The notes below the pieces were generated by a model. It did not search any database. It had not been told where the DNA came from and saw only the letters and a program-made list of their open reading frames with translations. From contig NZ_JAJNEC010000005.1 of the NCBI RefSeq assembly GCF_021044425.1, positions 1,922,001-1,986,000 on the forward strand: a DNA stretch of 64,000 nucleotides, written 5' to 3'. This DNA is from Niabella pedocola. GTDB taxonomy: Bacteria; Bacteroidota; Bacteroidia; Chitinophagales; Chitinophagaceae. This document shows, one piece after another, positions 51,839 to 60,840 of this stretch; the stretch's first letter is position 1, and each line of letters opens with the position of its first letter. The position numbers were made by a program, and so were the translations under genes.

Positions 51839-52627
51839 TCAGAATTCGGGATTATAGGGCGCCCGCTTTGCCAGGTATTCATTAGGCGTTAAGCCGGTAA
51901 ACTCTTTAAACACCCGTATAAAATGGCTTTGATCAGCAAACCCGCTGTCATAGGCAATATCCGTAAGTTTCAGTATTTTTTTTTGGTTGACCTGCTGAAA
52001 GGCGAACTGGAACTGGCAGATGCGCCGGTAAAGATTGGGAGCAATACCAATATGGCTCTCAAACAGCCGCTGAAAGCTTCTTTCGGTTGTGTGCAGCTCT
52101 TTTTGCAGGTTGCTCAATGTATAGAGGCCATTGCTTTTGCGTAACCGGCTTGTGGCAAAAACAATTTTTTCATCGCTTTTAGCTTCCTGTTCCGCCAGCT
52201 TTAAAATATACGTATCGATCAGTTCCAGCCGTTTCGCAAGCGAAGTGGTACTCAGCAGCTGCGCTTCCAGGTTGATATCTTTTGCCTGTTTTAACAACAT
52301 TATATCAAGATCACCCCCGGTTATTTCCCGGGGATTAATACCGAAAAGCGGTTTTAGCGCATGCGGATAAAAAAAGTAGGCGATAAAGACAAAGGGATCT
52401 TTAAATTTCAATTCTCCGGGCTGTACCGTTTGCCCGTAAAGCGAAAGATGGCCGGTTGTTTGCCCGGCTTTGATTGCCGGCACAGTCTGAAAAACGAGGG
52501 TCGGACAGCCATTGGCAAAAAGGGGAATCACAAACTCGTGCGGGCTACCGAACGCTTCAATAACCAGGATACCACTTACATACTGCGCAATTGGCAAAGG
52601 CGGTATAAAAAAAGCGGTTTTCATCAT
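51839..52627 (-). CDS. AraC-family regulator
   Basis: 262 residues. The N-terminal 150 residues are a DUF6597-like cupin-type sensor (IAQYVSGILVIEAFGSPHEFVIPLFANGCPTLVFQ), the last 100 an AraC double helix-turn-helix (LYTLSNLQKELHTTERSFQRLFESHIGIAPNLY ... LTDIAYDSGFADQSHFIRVFKEFTGLTPNEYL). It lies directly upstream of the DHFR-like gene on the same strand. Soluble, with an unknown effector. Confidence 0.93.
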   Translation of the reverse strand: MMKTAFFIPPLPIAQYVSGILVIEAFGSPHEFVIPLFANGCPTLVFQTVPAIKAGQTTGHLSLYGQTVQPGELKFKDPFVFIAYFFYPHALKPLFGINPREITGGDLDIMLLKQAKDINLEAQLLSTTSLAKRLELIDTYILKLAEQEAKSDEKIVFATSRLRKSNGLYTLSNLQKELHTTERSFQRLFESHIGIAPNLYRRICQFQFAFQQVNQKKILKLTDIAYDSGFADQSHFIRVFKEFTGLTPNEYLAKRAPYNPEF

Positions 52628-52709
52628 TCAAATATAAAACAGTTGACTGCAAATGTGCCCCGGTCAAAGATCCGCTCATCAGCGCCGCACTGTTTGCTGC
52701 CGTTCAGGA

Positions 52710-53447
52710 TTACAACACCGCTAACCGCTCCGCCCATTTTAACCCGTTTGGCATCTCCCTGTCCGAAAACTCAATATGGATCACCCGCCGCGACCGGCTG
52801 TTCTGAGTACGCCCCGAGCTATGCAGCAAAAGTGGTTGCATGATCATTATCCCACCCTCAGGAACGCAGCAGGTATGCTCTTTTTCCACCGCCCAGTCGA
52901 TATTTTCCGGCCGGTAAATGCCTTTCCTATGCGACCCCGGCACTACGTTTAATGCACCGTTGGCAGCATCAGTATCATCCAGGTGTATCCGTACCGTAAA
53001 AATATTTTCCAGAAGAGGAACCGGCGGCTGTACGGCAAACTGATCTTGTTTTACCGTCCAGGGACCAAAACCCGCAACGGCGGCCTTCCGGTCAACGGAA
53101 ATCGTAAGATCCTGGTGGTAGCTTACAAACCAATTGGAAGCAGCAGGCTTATCAAAGTAAATGCTTTTTACTACAAAATAATTACTGCCAAAAAGCCGGT
53201 TGATCAGTTGTTTGAGCCGGGCATTAAAAATCAGTGCACGGGTTTCCGGAATCTCCTTCAGAAACTGGCGGATAGCAAAAAGACCACCCGATTTCCGGAA
53301 GGTGTCTTTTAATGAATCGGCCCGTTCTATTTCCTGCAGTATTGCAGCTACTTCCTGTGATGTAAAAATACCCGGAACCACCGCAAATCCATTTGTCCCC
53401 AGCTCGGGTTGCAGTGTTTGCAAAGGTTCCTGTTCCGTTATTGCCAT
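52710..53447 (-). CDS. Phytanoyl-CoA dioxygenase-family protein
   Basis: 245 residues from ATG 53447; the frame to 53558 adds an unlikely N-terminus. Fe(II)/2-oxoglutarate oxygenase features: DLTISVDRKAAVAGFGPWTVKQDQ, HQDLTI with the HxD iron ligands near residue 115, ALNVVPGSHRKGIY (typical GSH motif) and the second iron histidine with Arg in LLLHSSGRT. It hydroxylates an unknown substrate; family members act on phytanoyl-CoA, ectoine or antibiotics. Cytoplasmic, single gene next to the AraC regulator. Confidence 0.9.
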   Translation of the reverse strand: MAITEQEPLQTLQPELGTNGFAVVPGIFTSQEVAAILQEIERADSLKDTFRKSGGLFAIRQFLKEIPETRALIFNARLKQLINRLFGSNYFVVKSIYFDKPAASNWFVSYHQDLTISVDRKAAVAGFGPWTVKQDQFAVQPPVPLLENIFTVRIHLDDTDAANGALNVVPGSHRKGIYRPENIDWAVEKEHTCCVPEGGIMIMQPLLLHSSGRTQNSRSRRVIHIEFSDREMPNGLKWAERLAVL

Positions 53448-53657
53448 TATCAAATATACGCAGAGATAGCGGTTCGTGTTTTGCCCTTTACCAGCACCAT
53501 GCTGAGCCGGATAAATGAAGCCTGCAGGTGGCATCCATGCTGCCAATACCCCATACAAATCACTGCAAAAAATTACCAGCGCTATTTCCCCGATCTTCGC
53601 ACAAAATGACCAATACGCTTACCGCCTTCGCGCGGGCGTTTAAAAAAACGGGGTTTT

Positions 53658-54587
53658 ATGAATAACTATTTTTTGCTTCTTTTTTTACTGACCGCTTCGG
53701 TTGCCAATGCCCAGATATCCGAAAAAAAATTAAAAAAGCACATCCATTACCTGGCAGCAGATCATATGAAAGGCCGCCAAACGGGCAGTAAGGAAGCTGA
53801 AACCGCTGCAACCTATATCGAAACACATTTTAAGAAATATGGGCTCAGGCCAATGGGTACGGATGGGTTCCGCCAGCAGTTTGAAGCGAAGGTTAAACGA
53901 GTGGTAGTTAAAGACAGCATCCGGAGCTCCGCCAATATTATCGGCTTCTTAGATAACGATGCGCCCTATACCATTGTTGTGGGCGCGCATTATGACCATA
54001 TCGGGTATGGAGACCTGGGCAATAGCAAAGACTCCCTGAATATTGGAAAAATACATAACGGTGCAGACGACAATGCATCGGGAGTGGCCGGGCTCCTGGA
54101 GCTTGCAAAATATTATGCGAAAAACGGGGTTAAAGAGCGTTTTAACCTTCTTTTTATTGCCTTTGGAGCCGAGGAATTGGGACTCCTGGGATCAAAATAT
54201 TTTGTGGAGCACCCCGTGATGCCTTTAAATACGATCCATTGGATGCTGAATATGGATATGATCGGGAGATATAACCCGGATAACGGGGTGGCCGTAATCG
54301 GGTATGGTACCAGCACTGGTTTTCCTGAGATATTTAAAGGAATTACAGCCGGTATAAAATTCTATACAAGCAGAGACGGGAGTGGTGGTTCGGACCAGAC
54401 CTCCTTTTACAGAAAGCAGGTCCCGGTACTGTTTTTTCATACAGGGGGGCACCCAGACTATCACAAAACCGGTGATGACCCCGCCAAAATAAACTTCAAC
54501 GCCCTAAAATCCATTCTGGAACTGGAGATCCGGGTTATCGACCGGTCTATGACTGTACCGAAAATGGCTTTTACCCCCACCAATTAA
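53658..54587 (+). CDS. Secreted M28-family aminopeptidase
   Basis: 309 residues with signal peptide (cleavage near VANAQ). Zinc-peptidase motifs: VGAHYDHIG with H111 and D113, NGADDNASGVAGLLE, AFGAEELGLLGSKYF (general base Glu and zinc ligand), LNMDMIGR and HTGGHPDYHKTGDD with the last histidine ligand. It belongs to the di-zinc aminopeptidase group and should trim peptides in the periplasm or medium. It is separated from the minus-strand dioxygenase by a divergent promoter region. Confidence 0.94.
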   Translation: MNNYFLLLFLLTASVANAQISEKKLKKHIHYLAADHMKGRQTGSKEAETAATYIETHFKKYGLRPMGTDGFRQQFEAKVKRVVVKDSIRSSANIIGFLDNDAPYTIVVGAHYDHIGYGDLGNSKDSLNIGKIHNGADDNASGVAGLLELAKYYAKNGVKERFNLLFIAFGAEELGLLGSKYFVEHPVMPLNTIHWMLNMDMIGRYNPDNGVAVIGYGTSTGFPEIFKGITAGIKFYTSRDGSGGSDQTSFYRKQVPVLFFHTGGHPDYHKTGDDPAKINFNALKSILELEIRVIDRSMTVPKMAFTPTN

Positions 54588-54688
54588 AGCCCCGGATCAT
54601 CCATAAAATTAGCGATCGGAAACCGCTCGTCTTTATTGTACATTGGCGTTTTATTTATCCGGCAATCCGGATCTAAAAACAAGCCATC

Positions 54689-55116
54689 ATGCCACAACCT
54701 GTTTCCCGTTATCATTTTACAGCCGATTGGGGCGGATCCCGGACGGGGTTTGCCGAAATATCCGGACTGAACATTGAAATAGAACCCGTGCTCTTCCGCG
54801 AAGGTGCCAGCCCGGAAGACCAGATGCGTAAACTACCCGGCCTGCGCAGCTATTCCAATGTTGTTTTAAAAAGAAGCATCCTTAAAGGTGATAATGATTT
54901 TTTGACTGGATCAATACCAAGCAAATGAACCAGATCCAGCGGCGTGATATTGTTATTTCGCTTTTAAATGAAAATCACGAGCCTATTGTTATATGGCGGG
55001 TTAAGCATGCATTCCCGGTAAAATATACCGGACCGGTGCTTGCCGCAGGGGCCAATAATATAGCGATGGAAAGCCTGGAGCTCACCCATGAAGGACTAAC
55101 AGTGGTAAAAATATAA
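54689..55116 (+). pseudogene. Frameshifted phage-tail tube protein (gp19/eCIS type)
   Basis: Residues 1-71 (PQPVSRYHFTADWGGSRTGF ... GDNDF) match the T4-gp19 tail-tube family used by contractile phages and injection systems. In the T6 run at 54898-54903 one T is missing: the current frame goes FLTGSIPSK and stops at 54928, whereas one more T continues as FFDWINTKQMNQIQRRDIVISLLNENHEPIVI to a stop at 55116, rebuilding 142 residues, the family length. Single tube genes next to no sheath, baseplate or spike gene are odd. Either a dead remnant or an assembly error in a homopolymer. Confidence 0.8.
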
Positions 55117-55125
55117 CCAACCTTC

Positions 55126-55770
55126 TTAAGCGGAGCGGTTTGCACGGGACAGCCAGCAGCCAAACCCTACAAATACAGCGGAGACCAGCAGGAACCCTCC
55201 TGTTAAAATAAGGCTGTTTAACAACGCCCGCGGATATCCCAGCACCGTTACGTCAACAAAGGGATACGGGTAAAAACCTGATTGTGCGCCCCGTAAAAAA
55301 ATACAGATGGCATATACGGCCGGATAGATCAGCCACCCGGGAATACGCTTCCAGTACAGCGTGGATTTAGGAATCGCAATCAGCCAGTACAGAATGAACA
55401 GCAGGGGAACACCCACATGCAGCAGTTCATCCACCAGCCATTGCCACCCTTCAGGGCTCCATAACCGGCGTAATACCAGGTTATACACCAGGCCCACTAT
55501 GGTAATATATACCGCAACAGCCGTTGCCGTTCCGGGCCGTATCAAAAACAATCCTGCCCGGCCGGAAGGTTTTACCAGCAGCACGGTGCCATAAACGGCC
55601 ACGAGCACATTGGTGAGAATGGTATAATAACTGAAGAAACGCAATAAGGTTTCCCCGATCGGATTTTTTGTATTCAGCAGCATCAGGTAAAGCTGCAGGG
55701 CCACGGCAAACCAGGCCACTACCGTTACAAGGATCAACAACCAGCGTTTTCTTATTTGAGTATGCATCAT
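55126..55770 (-). CDS. Pr6Pr-family membrane protein
   Basis: About 214 residues (starts at 55770 or 55767 both plausible; a longer frame to 55794 less so). Six or more hydrophobic segments: LLILVTVVAWFAVALQLYLML, FFSYYTILTNVLVAVYGTVLL, AVAVYITIVGLVYNLVLRRLW, HVGVPLLFILYWLIAI, RIPGWLIYPAVYAICIFL and a final SLILTGGFLLVSAVFVGF. The GFYPYPFVDVTVLGYP segment is typical of the family. It is an integral inner-membrane protein of unknown function. Confidence 0.85.
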   Translation of the reverse strand: MMHTQIRKRWLLILVTVVAWFAVALQLYLMLLNTKNPIGETLLRFFSYYTILTNVLVAVYGTVLLVKPSGRAGLFLIRPGTATAVAVYITIVGLVYNLVLRRLWSPEGWQWLVDELLHVGVPLLFILYWLIAIPKSTLYWKRIPGWLIYPAVYAICIFLRGAQSGFYPYPFVDVTVLGYPRALLNSLILTGGFLLVSAVFVGFGCWLSRANRSA

Positions 55771-55805
55771 ATTCGGTTCGTTTGATCCAGGCAATGGGGG
55801 TTGGT

Positions 55806-56564
55806 TCAGTTATTTTGTACGTATTGCAGGGTTAATTGCAAATGATAGTAGCTGGGCCTTATCAGTCCCAACCGGGGATTGTTCAGATCGCTGATGACCA
55901 GCATGGTCAGTGATACGGTTACAAAGTATATAAGCGGCACCATATAATGCACCCGCTCTTTTACACCGTTCATAAACCCGACTAAAAATCCGATCAGCAT
56001 TGAAACAACCACCAACAGGAAAATAACGAAGGCCGGTGTTCGCTCATAGTTTGAATAGGCAAATAGTGAAACCGTATCCTGTAACTGATCAAAATATTCC
56101 GCCACTTTATCGATAGCGGCATTGTGTGGTTGATTTTTCAGGGCGATAAGGTTTGCCCAATAGGCATCGCTTTGTTTTTTGGAATTGTAAAAAAAGTCAA
56201 TATTGCCGGACTGTTCATAAGCCAGCTGGTGCTTTAAAAATGCCTGCAGCATGCTTTTTGTATACAGCCGGAATGAATCCGGCAGCTCCCTGCTGTACCG
56301 GTAGAGCGCATCTACATTATTTGCCTCCTTATGCAAATAAGCAAACCGCTCGCGATGCGCATTTCCTGCCTGTAAAAAAGTGAAGGAAATGATGAGGCCA
56401 AATATGCCTACGATGGAATTTTCTATACCGGAGTGCTCCCAGCGAGATGTTTTCCGGTAGCGTAGGGCATACCAGATTCCCCCGGCAACACTAAAGAATA
56501 GTAGAACAATATAAAGACCAATCACCCATAAAGCGTCCAGCATAACCTGATGCGATTTGACCAT
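55806..56564 (-). CDS. Bestrophin-like (DUF4239) membrane protein
   Basis: 252 residues with DUF4239 features: NSIVGIFGLIISFTFLQAGNAHRERFAYLHKEANNVDALYRY, a soluble helical middle and two final membrane helices (FVIFLLVVVSMLIGFLVGFMNGV and PLIYFVTVSLTMLVISDLNNPRLG). The family resembles bestrophin anion channels; a channel role is inferred. It is 35 bases upstream of the Pr6Pr gene on the same strand, and may be cotranscribed. Confidence 0.85.
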   Translation of the reverse strand: MVKSHQVMLDALWVIGLYIVLLFFSVAGGIWYALRYRKTSRWEHSGIENSIVGIFGLIISFTFLQAGNAHRERFAYLHKEANNVDALYRYSRELPDSFRLYTKSMLQAFLKHQLAYEQSGNIDFFYNSKKQSDAYWANLIALKNQPHNAAIDKVAEYFDQLQDTVSLFAYSNYERTPAFVIFLLVVVSMLIGFLVGFMNGVKERVHYMVPLIYFVTVSLTMLVISDLNNPRLGLIRPSYYHLQLTLQYVQNN

Positions 56565-56656
56565 TATAATAAAAACAGGAAAGTACGGACCCGGTATTGT
56601 TCCGCGTTCCCTGCAACATGCACCTCCCGAATTTACAAAAAAATCGCTGTATTGTT

Positions 56657-57160
56657 TTAATAAGAACCCGCACCCTGCGCTCCATATAACCGTTTCATCG
56701 GATAAGACTGCTTCCGCCGGGTACCGTTTTTTACACCGGAAATTTCGGCCACCAGGGAATCCGCCCCCACCCTGGCATACCGGATCTGCTGGGGAAAATC
56801 ATGCCGCAGGTTTTCAAATACCAGTTCGGTATCCGAAACCGTTTTAGAAGCAAAGGCAACCGGCACACCATTGTTCTGCTGCCGGACGGTTGCTATGTAC
56901 AACAACTGCTCATTTTTTTGTACCAGCTTTACCGTTTCAAACACCAGGGTATCTTTTTCTTTGAGCATATAACTGACCCCCGATAATGTTTCACCACCCG
57001 ATCTTGTCCAGGTTTCATAAATGCTTTTTCCCGGGGCAGGGCGGTACGCCCAGGTTCCCAGCAGCCATTCCGCACTGCGGAGTTGCGGGCGGGTATCTGC
57101 TTTCCAGCAGCAGAGGAAAAAAAGTGCGGAGATCAGTAAGATCTTTGTTTTAGAATACAT
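56657..57160 (-). CDS. DUF6265-type secreted protein
   Basis: 167 residues from the ATG at 57160, giving a signal peptide (KTKILLISALFFLCCWKADT). The mature part starts AEWLLGTWAYRPAPGKSIYETWTRSGGETLSGVSYML, the pattern of DUF6265 lipocalin-like small proteins, and continues FENLRHDFPQQIRYARVGADSL. Whether it is lipid-anchored is unclear (FLCCW gives a poor lipobox). Function unknown. A longer frame reaching 57358 has no supporting features. Confidence 0.8.
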   Translation of the reverse strand: MYSKTKILLISALFFLCCWKADTRPQLRSAEWLLGTWAYRPAPGKSIYETWTRSGGETLSGVSYMLKEKDTLVFETVKLVQKNEQLLYIATVRQQNNGVPVAFASKTVSDTELVFENLRHDFPQQIRYARVGADSLVAEISGVKNGTRRKQSYPMKRLYGAQGAGSY

Positions 57161-57227
57161 CGGCAACCATTTTAGAGGAACAAAGCTAACCGGTATTGAA
57201 AAGCGGGAATTGTAAAAATGCGACAGG

Positions 57228-58040
57228 CTATTCCACACCATAGAACAATGCCGAGAGTTGCAGGTTGCGCCCATAAAAATCGCCGGGTGTTTTGCCGGTA
57301 AATGCCCGGAAGTCCCTGATAAAATGCGCCTGGTCATAATACTCCCCTTCATAGGCAAGGCCGGTAAGGCTGTCGTATTGCTTGTTCAGCAACAGGCGCA
57401 GCACGGTTTGCATGCGAACGATCCGGGAAAGTTGTTTCGGGCTAAGCCCGATCATCGTGGCAAACGTCCGTTCCAATTGCCGGCGGTTTACCTGTAACTG
57501 TCCGGAAAGCTCATCAACAGCGCAGCGCCCATTCGCCGAAAGGATCATCTCAACCGTTTGTTTGGCTATGCGGTCGATGGTGCGTTGATCCTCCAGCCGC
57601 GTCTGCAAAAAGGTTTCCGTTATCGCAATACGTTCCGCAGTTGTTCCGGCTCTTAATATATTCCTGTTCAACCGGCTGCCGGCAGCTGCAAACAGCAGCC
57701 TGGTCGAAACGGCCTTATTCTCCATTTCCTTTACCGGCAACGTGGCAAAAGGAATAAACCCTTCCGGCCGGAAACGCACCGCAAAGATACCTGTAGCTCC
57801 GGTGGGTTCTATTTCAAGCGGACGGGTGAGCTGTCCGATCACAAAACACCGGGGTTGTACGATACAATGGCTTTGATCCGTATACTGCTTGTACCGGTCG
57901 CCATAATGAAAGATCATTTCCATACAGCCATCCGGTACGATCCGTTGCCGCTGCGCCGATGCTTCCGTGCTTTCCAGCGTCCAGTAACATTTTATAAAGC
58001 CATCCACGTTCTCCCCTGGCGAAAATGTTTGATAGTTCAT
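57228..58040 (-). CDS. AraC-family regulator with DUF6597-like sensor
   Basis: 270 residues. The N-terminal sensor (VDGFIKCYWTLESTEASAQRQRIVPDGCMEMIFHYGD, then FVIGQLTRPLEIEPTGATGIFAVRF) and the AraC double helix-turn-helix (VDELSGQLQVNRRQLERTFATMIGLSPKQLSRIVR ... LTGLAYEGEYYDQAHFIRDFRAFTGKTPGDFY) are both clear. Sister to the regulator at 51839. It ends a minus-strand pair with the GNAT gene, whose stop lies 8 bases upstream of its start. Confidence 0.93.
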   Translation of the reverse strand: MNYQTFSPGENVDGFIKCYWTLESTEASAQRQRIVPDGCMEMIFHYGDRYKQYTDQSHCIVQPRCFVIGQLTRPLEIEPTGATGIFAVRFRPEGFIPFATLPVKEMENKAVSTRLLFAAAGSRLNRNILRAGTTAERIAITETFLQTRLEDQRTIDRIAKQTVEMILSANGRCAVDELSGQLQVNRRQLERTFATMIGLSPKQLSRIVRMQTVLRLLLNKQYDSLTGLAYEGEYYDQAHFIRDFRAFTGKTPGDFYGRNLQLSALFYGVE

Positions 58041-58048
58041 AATGCCCG

Positions 58049-58786
58049 CTATTTTTTAATAGTGCCCCTGATACGAAAACCGCAAATGCGAAACCCCGCT
58101 TTTAACAGCGTGGATTTGGACACCTGGTTTTCAATGTTACACCGGGCAGCCGGCACCCGGCCCATGCGATAGGCTTCCTTCTTTAACTCCTGCACGATCA
58201 ACGTGCCCAATCCCCGCCCGCGGAATGGTTCTTTAACCTGCATATAGATATCTGCATAGGGGATATTATAATTCAGCATCAGGCCGCCACTGGCAGCAAT
58301 TACACCGTCCTGTACCAGTACATGCGTACTGTCGTCATCTCCCATATCATCCGTGGCCTTCCGTTTACGGAATACAACACCAGGCACCGCCAGCCGGGTG
58401 GTATACTGTTCCTCAAAAAGGATCGCTTCCGCATAAATATTCCGGGTGGTTTCATATAGCATGGCGGTCAGCAACCGGTCGTTGGTCTGGCTTTCTACCT
58501 GTATCGTATTACTGACTTGCTGAAACTCCCCGAAAATGCGGCTGGCCATTCCCCGGTAGGGAGGCTCCAGGTAAAATTCAAAAATGGTGTCCCGGTCTTC
58601 GCGCTTATCCGTTCCCCATACGGCGCCATACCCAGCAGGGGTTCCGTCAACGGTAAAAAGATACGTATCGGCCCAGCCATACAGGTGGCATTTATTACAT
58701 ACAAACTGAAAGCCCCCTTCATTCAGGAAAAGGACCCTGAAAGGCTCGATCACCTCCAACGTTGTTTTTGTAATCTGAAGTGCCAT
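58049..58786 (-). CDS. GNAT-family N-acetyltransferase
   Basis: 245 residues. The GNAT acetyl-CoA motif is DIYMQVKEPFRGRGLGTLIVQELKKEAYRMG with the RGxGLG-like loop near residue 195, preceded by ASGGLMLNYNIPY. The N-terminal half (residues 1-110) may be a second, diverged GNAT repeat (GYGAVWGTDKREDRDTIFEFYLEPPYRGMASRIFGEFQ). Substrate unknown. It is followed by the AraC gene on the same strand. Confidence 0.87.
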   Translation of the reverse strand: MALQITKTTLEVIEPFRVLFLNEGGFQFVCNKCHLYGWADTYLFTVDGTPAGYGAVWGTDKREDRDTIFEFYLEPPYRGMASRIFGEFQQVSNTIQVESQTNDRLLTAMLYETTRNIYAEAILFEEQYTTRLAVPGVVFRKRKATDDMGDDDSTHVLVQDGVIAASGGLMLNYNIPYADIYMQVKEPFRGRGLGTLIVQELKKEAYRMGRVPAARCNIENQVSKSTLLKAGFRICGFRIRGTIKK

Positions 58787-58847
58787 GTGCGTAAACTAAA
58801 TGTTCATTCCCCGCCGGTTCCTGCAGCCTGTACAAAGCTAAAAAATT

Positions 58848-59300
58848 TTATGCCTTTATTGCCGACAGGTAAATCCAGGCAATAAAAAACAACTGCAGCG
58901 GTACCCGGAACCATAAATAGGCCGGTCCGCTTCCGTGAAATGTGGCTTTCTGGTAATCCACATGCTTCAACGCGGCATATACATTTGCCGGAAGCAGCAG
59001 CACAAGGAACAGGATCAGGAACCAGGCCGCAGGCAGCCTCAACGCAGGAATGAGCAAGGCTACAGCAGCACCTATTTCAAGAACCCCGGTGCTATACACA
59101 AGCGCTGCCTTTCCGGGGATAAACGCCGGCAGCATCATCGACATCCCTTTTGTAAAAGCAAAATGCCCTGTTGCCGTAAACACCAGCATTACGGCCATAG
59201 CAACGCGGGCAGACAGGGCCCAGGCTCCGGGGCGGTGCATGTATGTGGTAATAACAGCGGTAATTGCAAATGTGACGAGTAATACAAGTAAGGGTTTCAT
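58848..59300 (-). CDS. DoxX-like small membrane protein
   Basis: 150 residues from the ATG at 59300 with four hydrophobic segments (LLVLLVTFAITAVITTYM, ARVAMAVMLVFTATGHFAF, GVLEIGAAVALLIPALRL, FLILFLVLLLPANVYAAL) and PGKAALVYSTGVLEI typical of DoxX-like proteins. It is the second gene of a minus-strand pair with a Crp/Fnr regulator (51 bases apart). DoxX proteins often work in thiol or oxidative-stress processes; the role here is unknown. Confidence 0.83.
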   Translation of the reverse strand: MKPLLVLLVTFAITAVITTYMHRPGAWALSARVAMAVMLVFTATGHFAFTKGMSMMLPAFIPGKAALVYSTGVLEIGAAVALLIPALRLPAAWFLILFLVLLLPANVYAALKHVDYQKATFHGSGPAYLWFRVPLQLFFIAWIYLSAIKA

Positions 59301-59351
59301 TTTTTTTATGCAAAGTTCCGCCCGCCTGTAACGCAAAACAATGAACCTGGA

Positions 59352-59918
59352 TTAATAAATCCGCCTCCGGATGCGGCTCAATGCCTGCGGGGTAATGCCA
59401 ATATACGATGCAATATATTTTAAAGGGATTTTCTGCAGCAGCTCCGGCTGTTCTGTAAAAAGCTTCAGGTACCGCTGTTCGGCCGTTTCATTGAGTAGTG
59501 AAAGTTCCCGCCGGGATTTTTTCAGGAACAGCTCTTCTCCCGCAAACCGCCCGATTGCATTGCCAACGGCGGTTTGCCTGTATACGGCCTGAAGGTCTTC
59601 ATAAGTCAGCTGCCAAAGGACCGTTTCTGTAAGCGTTTCGATATGGTATCCCGAAGGCAACCGCGTAAGAAAGGAATCGTAGCCGCTTACAAATCCATTG
59701 GCAAAGGCAAAAGCAAAGGTTAGTTCCCGTTCTTCCCGGTCTATATAAAACCGAACCGCTCCTTTTTCAATAAACGATAAATAATGCTCGGTTTGGCCGG
59801 TTTTTAACAACCGTCTTTTTTTACTGAAAGATCGCTGCACCAGTTTTGAAGCAAAAAAATCCCAGTCAGCATCGCTCAGCTGCACGCTCTGTTCAAAAAG
59901 CTTCCGGATCTGTTCCAT
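59352..59918 (-). CDS. Crp/Fnr-family regulator A
   Basis: 188 residues from the ATG at 59918. N-terminal cyclic-nucleotide-binding fold (SFIEKGAVRFYIDREERELTFAFAFANGFVSGYDSFL) and a C-terminal helix-turn-helix (KYIASYIGITPQALSRIRRRIY). The usual cAMP contact RE and PxxxxGE pattern is not conserved, so the ligand is unknown. It faces away from its counterpart at 60172 over a 253-base gap. Confidence 0.92.
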   Translation of the reverse strand: MEQIRKLFEQSVQLSDADWDFFASKLVQRSFSKKRRLLKTGQTEHYLSFIEKGAVRFYIDREERELTFAFAFANGFVSGYDSFLTRLPSGYHIETLTETVLWQLTYEDLQAVYRQTAVGNAIGRFAGEELFLKKSRRELSLLNETAEQRYLKLFTEQPELLQKIPLKYIASYIGITPQALSRIRRRIY

Positions 59919-60114
59919 TCTGTTCTTTATAATCGTTTGTTGGTGAAGCGGCATCCCGCGGGGATTAAAAGTACGGTTTATCATTTTAAAACACCGGGCC
60001 TCCCGGCTGGTCCTGAAAAATACCGGACCATCCACCGGCAATACCCGTAATGCATCCTTTCCTTTAGCTGCATATGCCGGGCTCCTAAAACTTTATTACC
60101 GGCGGCAAATCCCC

Positions 60115-60122
60115 TATCTTTA
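60115..60122 (+). promoter_or_regulatory. -7 box upstream of Crp/Fnr regulator B
   Basis: TATCTTTA, 7 of 8 positions of the Bacteroidota box, with TTTA at 60092-60095 near the -33 distance, 50 bases before the start. Confidence 0.45.
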
Positions 60123-60171
60123 GAACGGAGCGCGGCTGTAAAACCAGCTGTAGCGGTAAGAATAACGGAAT

Positions 60172-60756
60172 ATGCACACCTTATTAATTCAGCATATAAA
60201 CGCCCTGGTTCCCTTAACAAAAGCGGAAGAACTATTGATTGCTGAGGGGTTTCACCAGAAAAATCTAAAACGCAGGCAGTTCCTGGTACAGGAAGGCGAT
60301 CCCTGCCGGTATTTGAGTTTTGTAACAAAAGGATGCCTTCGTTCCTATTTTACCAACGACAACGGCCAGGAATATATCATCCAGTTTGGCATTGAGGGTT
60401 GGTGGCTGAACGACAATGAAAGCTTTTTATTCAATACGCCTTCACAGTTCAATATCGAAGCCCTTGAACCCACAACGGTGTTACAGATCGACCAGCCGGG
60501 GCTCGACACGCTTTACCAGCACGTTCCGCAACTGGAGCGCTTTTTCCGCATGCTTTACCAGCGCAGTTTTATTATGTTGCAAAAAAGGGTTATCGCCGCC
60601 ATGAGCCAACCCGCAGAACAGCGCTACCTCGAGTTTGCAGCCCGGTACCCCGAAATCAGCAGCCGCGTGCCCCAATACCAGCTGGCCGCATACCTGGGCA
60701 TGTCTGCAGAATTCCTCAGCAAGATCCGGCATAATATTGCCCGCAAAAAATCTTAA
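60172..60756 (+). CDS. Crp/Fnr-family regulator B
   Basis: 194 residues. Cyclic-nucleotide-like domain (RQFLVQEGDPCRYLSFVTKGCLRSYFTNDNGQEYIIQFGIEGWWLNDNESFL) and C-terminal helix-turn-helix (QYQLAAYLGMSAEFLSKIRHNIARKKS). The two regulators are alike in domain order but have different sequences (about one third identical by eye), so they are old paralogues. It starts 253 bases from regulator A, on the other strand, and precedes its own DoxX gene. Confidence 0.93.
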   Translation: MHTLLIQHINALVPLTKAEELLIAEGFHQKNLKRRQFLVQEGDPCRYLSFVTKGCLRSYFTNDNGQEYIIQFGIEGWWLNDNESFLFNTPSQFNIEALEPTTVLQIDQPGLDTLYQHVPQLERFFRMLYQRSFIMLQKRVIAAMSQPAEQRYLEFAARYPEISSRVPQYQLAAYLGMSAEFLSKIRHNIARKKS

Positions 60757-60840
60757 ACCAGTTCAAGCATTTTTCCTGTACGGCTTCATTTTTTTTGAAT
60801 GCAGCAAATAGCAGTTTTGCTTTTTGATCACTTAAAAAAA

